DNA from: Microcoleus sp. bin48.metabat.b7b8b9.023 | GTDB lineage: Bacteria; Cyanobacteriota; Cyanobacteriia; Cyanobacteriales; Microcoleaceae | Assembly: GCF_013299185.1 (NCBI RefSeq) | Contig: NZ_JAAFKG010000022.1 | Location: 1-64,000, forward strand | Direction: 5' to 3' | DNA length: 64,000 nt | In this document: positions 7,771 to 16,584 of the stretch, one piece after another | How the letters are laid out: each line of letters opens with the position of its first letter | How positions within the stretch are numbered: the first letter of the stretch is position 1 | Translations under genes and position numbers: made by a program | Notes under the pieces: model-generated | The model's input: only the letters and a program-made list of their open reading frames with translations | The model's database searches: none | Told to the model about the DNA's origin: nothing

Positions 7771-8340
7771 ATGTCTAAGCGCAAAAAGCAAGAATGGCTC
7801 AAGGAAACTCTAGAGCTCAAAGAAGACCACAATTGGAAGTCAAAGCCTGGAACTCGCATCTTTGTCGCCGGAAGAGGTGCAGTCCGCTTTGATGTCCCCC
7901 AAGATTGGCATTTTGAACCGGATACAAAGTCGTTCCGGTTTACGGATAAGAAACCGCCGGATGATGATTGTTGTTTGGAGGTTTCGTTTAATTTGTTACC
8001 TCCTGGTAATTGGGGAGAATTTCCGCTGGTACCGCTATTACAGAAGATAGTTGAAGATGATACCAGAAATCCGATCGATCCTGGGGAAATCATTCAATTG
8101 AAGCGGCAAACTGCTCGGGTTGTTTGGACTGAATTTAAGTTTATCGACCCTCCAGAACAGCGGGAAGCTTATTCGCGAATCTGTATCGGATTGGGTTCTA
8201 ATGTTCAGTGTTTGATTACTTTTGATTACTGGGTTGATGATGCTGAACGTTTGACTCCTGTCTGGGATACGGTGATGGACTCGCTGGTTTTGGGTTTGTT
8301 TATTAGTGACCCTCGAACGGGTTTTGCGCGTCCTGATTAG
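7771..8340 (+). CDS. Conserved cyanobacterial hypothetical protein
   Basis: 189 residues from the ATG at 7771 (an upstream in-frame TTG at 7765 adds two residues). A soluble, acidic protein, no signal peptide or membrane segment. It starts with a basic stretch (SKRKKQEWLKETL) and contains AGRGAVRFDVPQDWHFEPD and VWDTVMDSLVLG, which look like the middle and end of a globular alpha/beta domain. I do not recognise a named family. About 180 bp separate it from the methyltransferase-HIT gene upstream. Confidence 0.6.
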   Translation: MSKRKKQEWLKETLELKEDHNWKSKPGTRIFVAGRGAVRFDVPQDWHFEPDTKSFRFTDKKPPDDDCCLEVSFNLLPPGNWGEFPLVPLLQKIVEDDTRNPIDPGEIIQLKRQTARVVWTEFKFIDPPEQREAYSRICIGLGSNVQCLITFDYWVDDAERLTPVWDTVMDSLVLGLFISDPRTGFARPD

Positions 8341-8510
8341 AGATATGCAGGGTTGGAAGCTTCGGGTTTTGTGGCTGTGTATCCCTGAGTTCTTGAAGAA
8401 GTCGGGGATTTCAAATAATTGACGATCGCAATTTTGATAGATTTGAGTCGATCGGCTAATCATGAAAATGCTATAATTATTAACAAGTTGTGCTTAGGGA
8501 GACTACGGAA

Positions 8511-9683
8511 ATGCAGCTCGCATCATTTGAACAAAAAATGTGGGAGAGTTCGCCAGCAAAAACTCGCACTAAAATATCCGATAGTGAAATTAACCATAAA
8601 TACGAGTTAAGAGAGAATAGAATTCTTACTGAAATCAACCGTGAAAAGCTTCCGAGTTTTGTCCAGGCTTTAAAGCAGCCTGGTTATATGGAAGTGCGAC
8701 CATTTTACCAAAGAAGGGCACGTTGGACTACCAAAATGCAATCCAAACTAATCGAATCATTTCTAGTCAATATTCCAGTTCCATCAATAATTTTATACGA
8801 AAAAGAATACTATTCATATGAGGTTATGGATGGTCAACAAAGAATTACTGCGATTCAGGATTTTTATGAAAACAAGCTTTCATTAACAGGGCTGGAACTT
8901 TGGCCTGAATTAAATGGACGTACCTACAATCAACTTCCTCAAAAAATTAGAGCAGGTATCGACCGTCGTTCTATATCATCTACAGTAATTATTGCAGAAT
9001 CAACCTCCGATCCTGAAGAGGCTCTATTCTTAAAACAAAAAACCTTCGAGCGCCTTAACACTGGAGGCGTAGATTTAAGTCAACAGGAAGTGCGAAACTG
9101 TTTGTATTATGGAAAGTTCAATGAACTGTTGCTAAAATTATCGCGCCATCCCATGTTTGCAGAAGCTTGGGGAATTCCGACACAGGATAACAGCCCCGAA
9201 TTGGAGAAAAATACCCTTTATAAAAAAATGGAAGATGCTGAGTTAGTTCTGCGTTTTTTTGCTCTCAGAAATGTTGATAATTACCAACGGGGAATGGAAG
9301 GCTTTTTAGATTTGTACATGATGAGAAGTTTAAATTTTGATGAGGAAGATATCAATTATTTGGAATCTATTTTTCTCAAAACTATCACAATAGCTCACCT
9401 AATTTACGGAGAGCATTTATTCAAACCATTTGACCAGAAAACTCAAACTTGGTCAAACAAGACTTATAAAGCATATTATGATGCAATTATGGTGGGTTTA
9501 AGTAGGTACTTGCAACATGAAAAAAGATTAATTGCTCTAAAAGACCGAATTATTGAAGAGACAAAGAATATCTTTAAAAAACCTGAATCTCGTCTTCTCA
9601 CAGGAGGCGGAAAAACCAAGGCAGAGATTCAGGAGCGAATCGGGATATTTGACGAAATGCTTTCGCAAGTGATCGGAGAGTAA
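8511..9683 (+). CDS. DUF262 (ParB/Srx-like, GmrSD N-terminal type) protein
   Basis: 390 residues from the ATG at 8511 (preceded by AGGGAG; an in-frame GTG lies at 8490). The DUF262 core is clear: PFYQRRARWTTKMQSKLIES, VMDGQQRITAI (the conserved DGQQR nucleotide-handling motif), then FERLNTGGVDLSQQEVRNC. DUF262 is the N-terminal domain of the type IV restriction enzyme GmrSD and occurs in many defence loci; no C-terminal DUF1524 HNH nuclease is present here. Only 6 bp separate it from the HEPN gene downstream, indicating one operon. A TATAAT hexamer lies at 8472-8477. Confidence 0.9.
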   Translation: MQLASFEQKMWESSPAKTRTKISDSEINHKYELRENRILTEINREKLPSFVQALKQPGYMEVRPFYQRRARWTTKMQSKLIESFLVNIPVPSIILYEKEYYSYEVMDGQQRITAIQDFYENKLSLTGLELWPELNGRTYNQLPQKIRAGIDRRSISSTVIIAESTSDPEEALFLKQKTFERLNTGGVDLSQQEVRNCLYYGKFNELLLKLSRHPMFAEAWGIPTQDNSPELEKNTLYKKMEDAELVLRFFALRNVDNYQRGMEGFLDLYMMRSLNFDEEDINYLESIFLKTITIAHLIYGEHLFKPFDQKTQTWSNKTYKAYYDAIMVGLSRYLQHEKRLIALKDRIIEETKNIFKKPESRLLTGGGKTKAEIQERIGIFDEMLSQVIGE

Positions 9684-9689
9684 CTTGCG

Positions 9690-10751
9690 ATGTTTGACGA
9701 GCTTCTCAAGACAGTCAGCCTCAAAATTTCTACTGTCCGTTCGATGATAAAGACTAACGATAGACTTAGAAAAATCGTATTTCAAGACAGTTCAGATATA
9801 AAACAGTTGAAAGAAAATCCGGAATTTGCCGCATTAATAGAAGTAATCCCTGGCAAACGAGAATGGCAAATTTACGAACGCTGTGCCGTAGTAACCCGAT
9901 TGTATGCTATTTACGAGCGCTTTGTTGAGGATTTAATTTCGGATTGGTTGCGACTGATGCCCGATTTGGTTCCGCGTTATTCAGATTTAGGAGAACAAAT
10001 CCAAAATACCCATCGAGAGGGTATAGGGCGTTTATTGATTGACATCAAAAAGAATAGGTTTCAACACCTTTCAGTTGAGCAGGTAGTACAAGGATTATCC
10101 TGTGGAATTACTGACACTGGAAAATACCAGCTACTTCCTGATGCTTTCCTAATGCGAGAGCAAAATTTACGGAAGGAAGTGTTAGAAACACTTTTGAGAA
10201 ATGCGGGAATTGATGAGGCATGGAAATGGGTAATCAACCACAAAGAAATTAAATATTTTGTAGAGGAAGTTCGCAGCCGTCAAAACTCGGCAGAAGGAGA
10301 ACTAAAACAACTGGTTGACTATCGTAATAAAGCAGCACACGGCTCTGTAAACGAGATATTGGGAATTCAAGAACTGTTGGACTTAGCTGATTTTGTTGAG
10401 GCTTTATGCAAATCCCTTGCCGATTTAGTGACCTATAATATAATTTTACTCCAGATAGATAGAGGATTGGTAAGGGAGATTGGAAACATTACTGAGTGGT
10501 TCAAAAAGCCACAAGCAGGTGTAGCGAAAGTTAAGGAAGTTACATTAACTGTAGGAGAAAGTGTTTTTCTTGTTTTAGTTAATAAGGAATTGTCGTACTG
10601 CTACTCTGCTAAAATTGAGAGCATTCAGCTTAACGATCTGTCTCAAAATCGTGTGGAGATAGCCTCGGAAACAGAATTAGGCTTAAAGTTCGATCGCGAT
10701 GCCAGAGTTGGTTTGACTATTTATGTAACGACATCCGAGCGAGTTGACTGA
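9690..10751 (+). CDS. Large HEPN-domain protein paired with DUF262
   Basis: 353 residues. The middle region, VTRLYAIYERFVEDLISDWL (about 68-87) followed by helices and DYRNKAAHGS, is typical of MAE_28990/MAE_18760-like and RiboL-PSP HEPN proteins. The catalytic-type R-x4-H motif is R212...H217 (RNKAAH). HEPN domains are RNases in many toxin-antitoxin and abortive-infection systems. Residues about 260-353 form a separate, beta-rich C-terminal domain. Tight coupling to DUF262 suggests the pair acts together: DUF262 as sensor or antitoxin, HEPN as effector (inference). Compare the second, unrelated-looking pair at 45089-46458. Confidence 0.82.
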   Translation: MFDELLKTVSLKISTVRSMIKTNDRLRKIVFQDSSDIKQLKENPEFAALIEVIPGKREWQIYERCAVVTRLYAIYERFVEDLISDWLRLMPDLVPRYSDLGEQIQNTHREGIGRLLIDIKKNRFQHLSVEQVVQGLSCGITDTGKYQLLPDAFLMREQNLRKEVLETLLRNAGIDEAWKWVINHKEIKYFVEEVRSRQNSAEGELKQLVDYRNKAAHGSVNEILGIQELLDLADFVEALCKSLADLVTYNIILLQIDRGLVREIGNITEWFKKPQAGVAKVKEVTLTVGESVFLVLVNKELSYCYSAKIESIQLNDLSQNRVEIASETELGLKFDRDARVGLTIYVTTSERVD

Positions 10752-10853
10752 ATCTTTTGTTAACTGCGAAGCCCGATCGCCATTCCCCGCAACACACTAA
10801 CACAAATATCGTACAATTATCCCACCATCCCGCATCTACTCACCCCCCAGCCC

Positions 10854-12365
10854 ATGCTCTGCGATTACCTCGTACAAATCCTCACCGCCCGCGTCTACGA
10901 TGTTGCTCAAGAATCCCCCCTAGAAGTAGCCCCCAATCTCTCAGCGCGGCTCAACAATAAACTGCTGCTGAAACGCGAAGATATGCAGTCTGTGTTTTCC
11001 TTCAAACTGCGGGGCGCGTACAATAAAATGGCGCAACTTTCCCCGGATTTGCTAGCACAAGGTGCGATCGCAGCTTCCGCCGGCAATCACGCCCAAGGAG
11101 TCGCCCTCGCTGCGCGCCACCTGGGAACTCGCGCGATTATCGTCATGCCCGTAACGACGCCGCAGGTGAAGGTTAATGCGGTGATAGCGCGCGGTGGAGA
11201 GGTGATTTTGCATGGGGATACCTATGATGATGCCTACGCTTTTGCGCGCCAATTAGAGGTCGAAAAAGGTATGACTTTTATTCACCCTTTTGACGATCCG
11301 CACGTGATTGCGGGACAGGGTACGATCGGCATGGAAATTCTCCGGCAACATCAAAAACCAATTCACGCAATTTTTGTAGCAATTGGTGGCGGTGGATTGA
11401 TTTCGGGAATTGCGGCTTATATCAAGCGGTTGCGCCCGGAAATTAAGATTATTGGTGTGGAACCGGTGGACTCTGATGCGATGAATCAATCGCTGAAAGC
11501 GGGTAAACGGGTGCGGTTGTCGCAGGTGGGTTTATTTGCTGACGGCGTTGCGGTGCGGGAAGTTGGGGAGGAAACTTTTCGGCTTTGTCAGGAGTATGTG
11601 GATGAGATTATTTTGGTGGATACGGATGATATTTGTGCGGCGATTAAGGATGTTTTTGAGGATACGCGATCGATCTTAGAACCGGCTGGCGCATTGGCGA
11701 TCGCAGGTGCAAAAGCTTATGTGGAACGGGAACAAATCGCAGGGGAAACATTAATTGCGGTTGCTTGCGGTGCGAACATGAATTTCGATCGCCTGCGGTT
11801 TGTAGCAGAAAGAGCCGAGTTTGGCGAACGGCGGGAAGCTATTTTTGCAGTCACAATTCCCGAACAGCCGGGAAGTCTCCGCAGGTTTTGCGAATGTTTG
11901 GGAAAGCGCAATCTAACTGAATTTAGCTATCGAATTGCGGATGAGAAAGCAGCACATATTTTTATCGGCGTCCAAATTCAAAACCGTGCGGATGCGGTGA
12001 AAATAGCTGCCAGTTTTGAAGATTGCGGCTTTAAAACTTTGGATTTAACTGATGATGAATTAACGAAATTGCACTTGCGGCATATGGTGGGCGGCCGTTC
12101 GATGCTAGCAGATAATGAGTTGTTTTATCGCTTTGAGTTTCCCGAACGTCCGGGTGCGTTGATGAAGTTTGTGGGTTCGATGAGTCCTAATTGGAATATC
12201 AGCGTTTTTCACTATCGGAATAATGGGGCTGATTACGGGCGAATTGTGGTGGGAATTCAGGTGCCGCCGGATGAGATGCAAGAGTGGCAGGCTTTTTTGG
12301 ATACGCTGGGCTATCAGTATGGGGATGAGAGTCAGAATCCGGCTTATAAGTTGTTTTTGAGATAG
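10854..12365 (+). CDS. ilvA: Threonine ammonia-lyase, biosynthetic
   Basis: 503 residues, PLP-dependent; converts L-threonine to 2-oxobutanoate and ammonia, the first committed step to isoleucine. PLP lysine K51 in FSFKLRGAYN; SAGNHAQG asparagine loop; phosphate-binding GGGGLISG; EPAGALAIAG. The C-terminal third has two ACT-type regulatory domains (about 325-405 and 420-500), as in isoleucine-inhibited IlvA. Length and domain order are normal. The ATG at 10854 is used; family alignment begins within a few residues. Confidence 0.97.
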   Translation: MLCDYLVQILTARVYDVAQESPLEVAPNLSARLNNKLLLKREDMQSVFSFKLRGAYNKMAQLSPDLLAQGAIAASAGNHAQGVALAARHLGTRAIIVMPVTTPQVKVNAVIARGGEVILHGDTYDDAYAFARQLEVEKGMTFIHPFDDPHVIAGQGTIGMEILRQHQKPIHAIFVAIGGGGLISGIAAYIKRLRPEIKIIGVEPVDSDAMNQSLKAGKRVRLSQVGLFADGVAVREVGEETFRLCQEYVDEIILVDTDDICAAIKDVFEDTRSILEPAGALAIAGAKAYVEREQIAGETLIAVACGANMNFDRLRFVAERAEFGERREAIFAVTIPEQPGSLRRFCECLGKRNLTEFSYRIADEKAAHIFIGVQIQNRADAVKIAASFEDCGFKTLDLTDDELTKLHLRHMVGGRSMLADNELFYRFEFPERPGALMKFVGSMSPNWNISVFHYRNNGADYGRIVVGIQVPPDEMQEWQAFLDTLGYQYGDESQNPAYKLFLR

Positions 12366-12386
12366 GGGTTTTTGAGTGTATGAAGG

Positions 12387-12434
12387 AGGCGGTTGAAACC
12401 GCGACTATACAAACGAAGTCCGCCTGCGCGGACT
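12387..12434. repeat. Double-hairpin dispersed repeat, copy 2
   Basis: GCGGTTGAAACCGC hairpin, ACAAAC linker, GTCCGC-CTGC-GCGGAC hairpin, 20 bp after the ilvA stop. Same family as 6644-6690, with base pairs changed on both arms of the first stem (GATT/AATC versus GGTT/AACC). Confidence 0.75.
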
Positions 12435-12477
12435 AAGAGATTGGACGCGAATAATGTCATGTGTGGTTTTTGACGCA

Positions 12478-13374
12478 TCAAACTTCCGATCGCAAATTCT
12501 GCACATCCTGAACGCTAAGTCCGGTTATTTGGGCGATGGTTGCGTCATCTAGGCGATCGAGTAACTGCCGTGCGATCGCCTGTTTTTCTTCTTGTCTGCC
12601 TTCTTGTCTGCCTTCTTGTATACCTTCTTGTCTGCCTTCTTGTCTGCCTTCTTGTCTAGCGTCTCGCTCAGCTTTAATTATCGTGCCTTGTTGGTCATAA
12701 ATAAACATTTCTTGCCGTTCGATATTTGCTATTTCCTCCAGGCTTAAATTCACTCGATCGGCGATGTCAAATGCTTGATGGATTTCGGGGACGCTATCCA
12801 TTACTGGCGGGATTTCCGCGATCGTTACCGCGTATTTCATGAAATAGAGCCATTTATCTGCTAGAGTTTCTAGTTGGTCTACTGTTTTGGTGAACTTTGG
12901 TAATTCTACAAATACTAACTTGAGATCGTTATCGGGATAGGGTAAGTTAGAAACCTCTTCTTTGTAGACAAATCGCGAAATTAAGTTGTTGCTATTTTTA
13001 AACATCTCAAAATCAGTAATCGTTAAAGCAATTACTGGTCTGAGCATTCGATATCCTTGTCCTTTCTGCAATTGAGAGGCGTAGGTTTTCGCTGCGTTGT
13101 ACAAGATTCTTTGTCCGAAAGACTCGACGTTTAATACCTGCATTTCAATGATGACTAGAGTGTCGTCGGCAAGCTTGGCTTTGACATCTAAAGAAGAGTC
13201 TTTTAAGCCTTCTACTTGTGGCGGCAGGTTGGGGTTGATAATTTCTAAGTCTGCAATAGTCGGATTGCCTTCGTAAATTATGGCGTTGAGGAAACTGATG
13301 AGAATGTCTTTGCTTTCTGAGGAACCAAATATTTTTTTGAAGGCGTAATCGGTTTTGGGGTTGATGAATGTCAT
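12478..13374 (-). CDS. Rpn/PD-(D/E)XK family nuclease-transposase-like protein
   Basis: 298 residues. N-terminal signature FINPKTDYAFKKIFG and nuclease core LDVKAKLADDTLVIIEMQV, giving D63, E77 and Q79 (D...ExQ of Rpn proteins, which promote RecA-independent recombination in E. coli). Near the C-terminus is a tetrapeptide repeat of QEGR type (about 240-262), encoded by 12-bp tandem repeats prone to slippage. Such genes are multicopy in filamentous cyanobacteria. The start at 13374 matches the family N-terminus. Confidence 0.9.
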   Translation of the reverse strand: MTFINPKTDYAFKKIFGSSESKDILISFLNAIIYEGNPTIADLEIINPNLPPQVEGLKDSSLDVKAKLADDTLVIIEMQVLNVESFGQRILYNAAKTYASQLQKGQGYRMLRPVIALTITDFEMFKNSNNLISRFVYKEEVSNLPYPDNDLKLVFVELPKFTKTVDQLETLADKWLYFMKYAVTIAEIPPVMDSVPEIHQAFDIADRVNLSLEEIANIERQEMFIYDQQGTIIKAERDARQEGRQEGRQEGIQEGRQEGRQEEKQAIARQLLDRLDDATIAQITGLSVQDVQNLRSEV

Positions 13375-13455
13375 GGTGGGAATCGGAAATGGATCTCGCT
13401 ATTTCGATTCTATCATCGGGCGAGCTTAATTTTGGGGTTAGGGCACACTCCGAAA

Positions 13456-13520
13456 AGAAACCGGGTTTTTTACGAAAATACGGGTTGAAACCAGCAGATT
13501 TGGCAAAAAACCCGGTTTCT
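13456..13520. repeat. AAACCGGGTTT-type hairpin
   Basis: AGAAACCGGGTTTTTT and its exact complement enclose about 33 nt between the Rpn gene and the 64-residue ORF. The same AAACC(C/G)GGTTT core recurs at 21350, 34285, 46468-46629 and 60672-60704. Confidence 0.8.
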
Positions 13521-13537
13521 GAACCCCATGCGAAGTC

Positions 13538-13732
13538 CTAATTCATTGCCTGCATCAACGCTGCACCAGCACCAAAATTCTCGTAGGGCGTTGGTAGGTA
13601 GTAAATCTTGTAAGGTTCCAAAGGAAAAATATCTTCACTGATATCCTCTTCCGCCAGGAGAATGCGGATTAACTCTCGTTTTTCGATCGCAGAAAGTTGT
13701 CTAATGGTAGGGAGTAATTCTGTTAGTGTCAT
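13538..13732 (-). CDS. Small hypothetical protein, antitoxin-like N-terminus
   Basis: 64 residues, MTLTELLPTIRQLSAIEKRELIRIL then an acidic patch and a Tyr/Pro-rich tail (EPYKIYYLPTPYENFGAGAAL). Small proteins with this N-terminal helix pair are common in cyanobacterial genomes and resemble RelB/MazE-like antitoxin leaders, but no toxin follows it. A clean ATG with GTT-rich leader precedes it. Function unknown; may be a solitary antitoxin relic. Confidence 0.55.
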   Translation of the reverse strand: MTLTELLPTIRQLSAIEKRELIRILLAEEDISEDIFPLEPYKIYYLPTPYENFGAGAALMQAMN

Positions 13733-13837
13733 TGTTGTCAGAAGTTAGTAAACAACTAATGGGCGCGATCGCCTAGCATAAAGCTGCTATTGGAAATTAT
13801 AATGGGTACAGAAGTCTAGCAAGGAGAATGTGCGATT

Positions 13838-14086
13838 GTGACACTCCGGGAAGAGCTAATCAATGAGATTGAGCAAGCATCAGATGATGTACTTCAGGTG
13901 CTATTGAGTTTTTTGCGTCAAACGCGGTTGTCGCAGTCTGAGCCTTTTTTGTCGATCGACTCTGCTGAGATTTCGAGTGCTGGATTGACAGCGCAAAAGC
14001 ACTATCCTCTGCGCGGGATGCCCTTGGTAATTGCCGAGGATTTTGATGAGCCGATGCCAGATTTATGGGATGCGTTGGGTACATGA
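13838..14086 (+). CDS. Antitoxin of PIN-toxin module 1 (DUF2281-like)
   Basis: 82 residues starting with GTG at 13838, with AAGGAG at 13821. The N-terminal TLREELINEIEQASDDVLQVLLSFL is the helical part typical of DUF2281-type antitoxins; the C-terminal tail (EDFDEPMPDLWDAL) is acidic and probably wraps the toxin. Its stop overlaps the toxin start by 4 bp (ATGA), indicating translational coupling. Expected to bind its own promoter and neutralise the PIN RNase. Confidence 0.75.
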   Translation: MTLREELINEIEQASDDVLQVLLSFLRQTRLSQSEPFLSIDSAEISSAGLTAQKHYPLRGMPLVIAEDFDEPMPDLWDALGT

Positions 14087-14478
14087 TTTTACTGGATACA
14101 CATATTTGGCTGTGGTTGCTGCACGATCCGAGTAATTTGTCTGTGGCGGCAAATCGTGCGATCGAGGCTGAGGAAAACCAAAGCGGTTTATTGGTTTCTG
14201 CAATTTCAGTTTGGGAAATTGCCGTGAAATCCAGTCTGGGTAAGCTGACTTTGCCGTTGCCGATCGCAGAGTGGTACGCACAAGCTAGAACTCATTCAGG
14301 TATAGTTATTGAGCCATTAAATCCGCTGGATGCAATTAACAGTACGCAGCTTCCAGGGGATTTTCACAAAGATCCTGCCGATCGCATTTTAATAGCGATC
14401 GCGCGGCGGTATGATATTCCGTTAGTTACTTGCGATGAGAAGATTCTGAGCTATCCTCACGTTGAAACGATTTGGTAG
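14083..14478 (+). CDS. PIN-domain RNase toxin, module 1 (VapC/PilT type)
   Basis: 131 residues. PIN-domain acidic residues are visible: D5 in ILLDTHIW, E in SVWEIAVKSSLGKL, and the aspartates of DFHKDPADRIL and VTCDEKIL. The start at 14083 (ATGA overlap with the antitoxin) is preferred to the upstream in-frame codon at 14065 because D5 then sits at the usual position. VapC toxins cleave tRNA or rRNA when freed from their antitoxin. Complete, no disrupted catalytic residue. Confidence 0.92.
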   Translation: MILLDTHIWLWLLHDPSNLSVAANRAIEAEENQSGLLVSAISVWEIAVKSSLGKLTLPLPIAEWYAQARTHSGIVIEPLNPLDAINSTQLPGDFHKDPADRILIAIARRYDIPLVTCDEKILSYPHVETIW

Positions 14479-14595
14479 TTACGGGCGATCGCGCTTAGTT
14501 TTGTTCGTAAGGGCGATCGGTCGAAATATATCGTCCTTAAAAATTGCTATAATCAGGAATCTGAGAACTTAACACTAAAGGCTGAGGTTAACGTC

Positions 14596-14895
14596 GTGAC
14601 AATAACTTCACAAGAAACGGATGTAGAGATTCAACAATTCCCCATTTTTCTGGGACAGGGAGGGGAAATTACCATTCCCCAGTTATTACAAGATGCTCTC
14701 AAGGTCGATCGGGGAGATATGCTAGTGCTACTCCAAATAGGTGATCTGATTGTACTTGCTCCCAAACAACCTCAAGTTCCCCAATTAATCGATCGGATTG
14801 CAACGATTATGGAAAGTGAAAATGTGGGTTTGACTGATTTATTGTCGGGTTTAGAAGCCGAGAGAGAGGCAATTTGGGAGGAGAAACAGTCTTGA
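14596..14895 (+). CDS. AbrB/MazE-like antitoxin of PIN module 2
   Basis: 99 residues from the GTG at 14596. The region IFLGQGGEITIPQLLQDAL followed by VDRGDMLVLLQIGDLIVLAP is a swapped-hairpin AbrB-type DNA-binding domain (about 18-62); the rest (LIDRIATIMESENVGLTDLL) is the toxin-binding tail. The stop overlaps the toxin ATG by one base (TGATG). It lies 120 bp after module 1 and is a different antitoxin class, so the two modules were acquired separately. Confidence 0.8.
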   Translation: MTITSQETDVEIQQFPIFLGQGGEITIPQLLQDALKVDRGDMLVLLQIGDLIVLAPKQPQVPQLIDRIATIMESENVGLTDLLSGLEAEREAIWEEKQS

Positions 14896-15341
14896 TGCGT
14901 AGGATATTTGCCGACTCCAGCGTGTTAATTGCTGGATGCGGATCGCGAACGGGAGCTAGTCGTGCCGTACTGACAATGGCTGAAATAGGTCTTTTCAAGT
15001 TGGTTGTATCTGAGCAAGTTTTGGAGGAGTGCGATCGCAATTTACGCAAAAAAATACCTGCCGCTCTGCCAATCTTTACAGAGTTGCTAGGTACTATTAA
15101 CCCCGAAATTCAACCCGATCCATCTTTAGAAGAATCAGCGCGGTGGGCGGCGATTATTGAAGCTAAAGATACCCCGATTTTAGCTGCGGCTGTTCTGGCA
15201 AATGTCGATCGCCTTTTGAGCTTAAATACCAAAGATTTTACTGCCGAAGTTGCTTCACAAAGCGGGTTGAGCATTCAAACTCCAGCAGAATTTGTTAGAG
15301 AAATTCGAGAGATTGTAGGAAAAGGTTTGTTGTCAACGTGA
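14895..15341 (+). CDS. PIN-domain toxin, module 2
   Basis: 148 residues from ATG 14895 (an in-frame TTG at 14874 lies inside the antitoxin gene). Catalytic-type residues: D7 in IFADSSVLIAG, E in VSEQVLEECDRNL, and D/D in EAKDTPILAAAV and LNTKDF. This is the PIN subfamily with LITKD/LNTKDF endings often encoded with AbrB-like antitoxins. Predicted ribonuclease, cytosolic, complete. Confidence 0.88.
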   Translation: MRRIFADSSVLIAGCGSRTGASRAVLTMAEIGLFKLVVSEQVLEECDRNLRKKIPAALPIFTELLGTINPEIQPDPSLEESARWAAIIEAKDTPILAAAVLANVDRLLSLNTKDFTAEVASQSGLSIQTPAEFVREIREIVGKGLLST

Positions 15342-15456
15342 TTTTATCGTGATGAGCGACGAATCAGAAGGGCGATCGCGCTTTGATTTGTTTGTAAGGG
15401 CGATCGCATTTGCAGTTACAAGTTTTTTACTTTTGGCTTCTGATTAGATCCATATT

Positions 15457-16359
15457 CTACTTTTCAAGAGCATAAATATAGTCACTTTTGTCTGACTTAT
15501 CAGGCAGACTAAACTCCAGTTTGTATGTTGAAGCACCGTTAATGTCTATTTTTTCTCTCAATGCTTCACCACGATTCAAATCAATATTCTTTCGTAACTT
15601 TCCGTCAATGTAGACTTTAGCTACTATACTATCCAATTGCGAATTTTCAGGTAAGGCATATGCTAAAGGAAGCTCACCAAAACTTTTCTGAATTTGACAC
15701 ACAACCAACCGAGGATTGTTTCCAGTAACATATAATCTTGATACAGGTTTTTCGGCTTTATTTGCAACAGGAATTATCTCTGTGTATTCGCCCTCACTGG
15801 CTAAGGTACCACCAAAAGTTTTACACTCGACTTTTGGTGGCTTCGGCTCCTTTGCAGAGATTTGAGTGGGTGAAGGTCTCGTAGGAGTAGGTGAAGGTTC
15901 CGTAGAAGTAGCGCCAACAGGGACAGGAGTTGGTTTATCAGGAGATATGGGCGGTGTTGAGAATGAGGTACTCTTTGAGGTACTCTTTAATGTATATGTC
16001 TTTGCTACGACTGAACCTCCTTTTAGATCTACTATCTCACTAATTGTTTCAAATCCCTCTTTTCTCAGCGTGATTTGTAAATCTCTTGTGCTAGGTATTT
16101 TCACCATGACGTAGCCATTTGACTCAGTAACTGCTGTCGCGGCTATTCCTCTGTGAGATGTGAATTCAACCTTAACACCTGCAAGAGGTTCTGAAGATTC
16201 AGTTCTAACGATGACAGGAACCTCTTTGATTTCAGCATCTTTAGAAGACTGATTAGTTTCAAATCCGAAAAATTGACGAACTTCGGGAGTGGTGACAGCT
16301 ACTATAATAGCTAAAATTGAGAGCAAAATACCGATGTAAACAGTCCACTTAGATTTCAC
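15457..16359 (-). CDS. Membrane-anchored protein with carboxypeptidase-regulatory-like domain, paralogue A
   Basis: 300 residues, GTG start. One N-terminal membrane anchor (WTVYIGILLSILAIIVAVTT, about 5-24), then an extracytoplasmic beta-sandwich like the carboxypeptidase regulatory domain (about 48-125: VIVRTESSEPLAGVKVEF, ESNGYVMVKIPS, ITLRKEGFETISEIVDL), a Ser/Thr/Pro-rich linker (128-172) and an unrecognised beta-rich C-terminal domain with two cysteines. It shares its first ~125 residues and ~160 bp of upstream DNA with the next gene, but the C-terminal domain differs. It may be a surface or sensor protein; function unknown. Confidence 0.75.
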   Translation of the reverse strand: MKSKWTVYIGILLSILAIIVAVTTPEVRQFFGFETNQSSKDAEIKEVPVIVRTESSEPLAGVKVEFTSHRGIAATAVTESNGYVMVKIPSTRDLQITLRKEGFETISEIVDLKGGSVVAKTYTLKSTSKSTSFSTPPISPDKPTPVPVGATSTEPSPTPTRPSPTQISAKEPKPPKVECKTFGGTLASEGEYTEIIPVANKAEKPVSRLYVTGNNPRLVVCQIQKSFGELPLAYALPENSQLDSIVAKVYIDGKLRKNIDLNRGEALREKIDINGASTYKLEFSLPDKSDKSDYIYALEK

Positions 16360-16584
16360 AGAGTTACTTCCTTATAACTGATTTTTAATCATGTCTTAAA
16401 TATCCATACATTACTGCAAACTGCATTTCCGAACCTTTCGATAATTAATTTGTAACACGGGAAATTTATGGTTTCTGAACGGGTAACAAGCAGCTAAGCA
16501 AGAAAATGGTTAAGCTAATGGGCTTCAAAACAATAGAGGCAGGTGATCGCACTTTGTTTTTTTTGTAAGGGCGATCAATCATCT

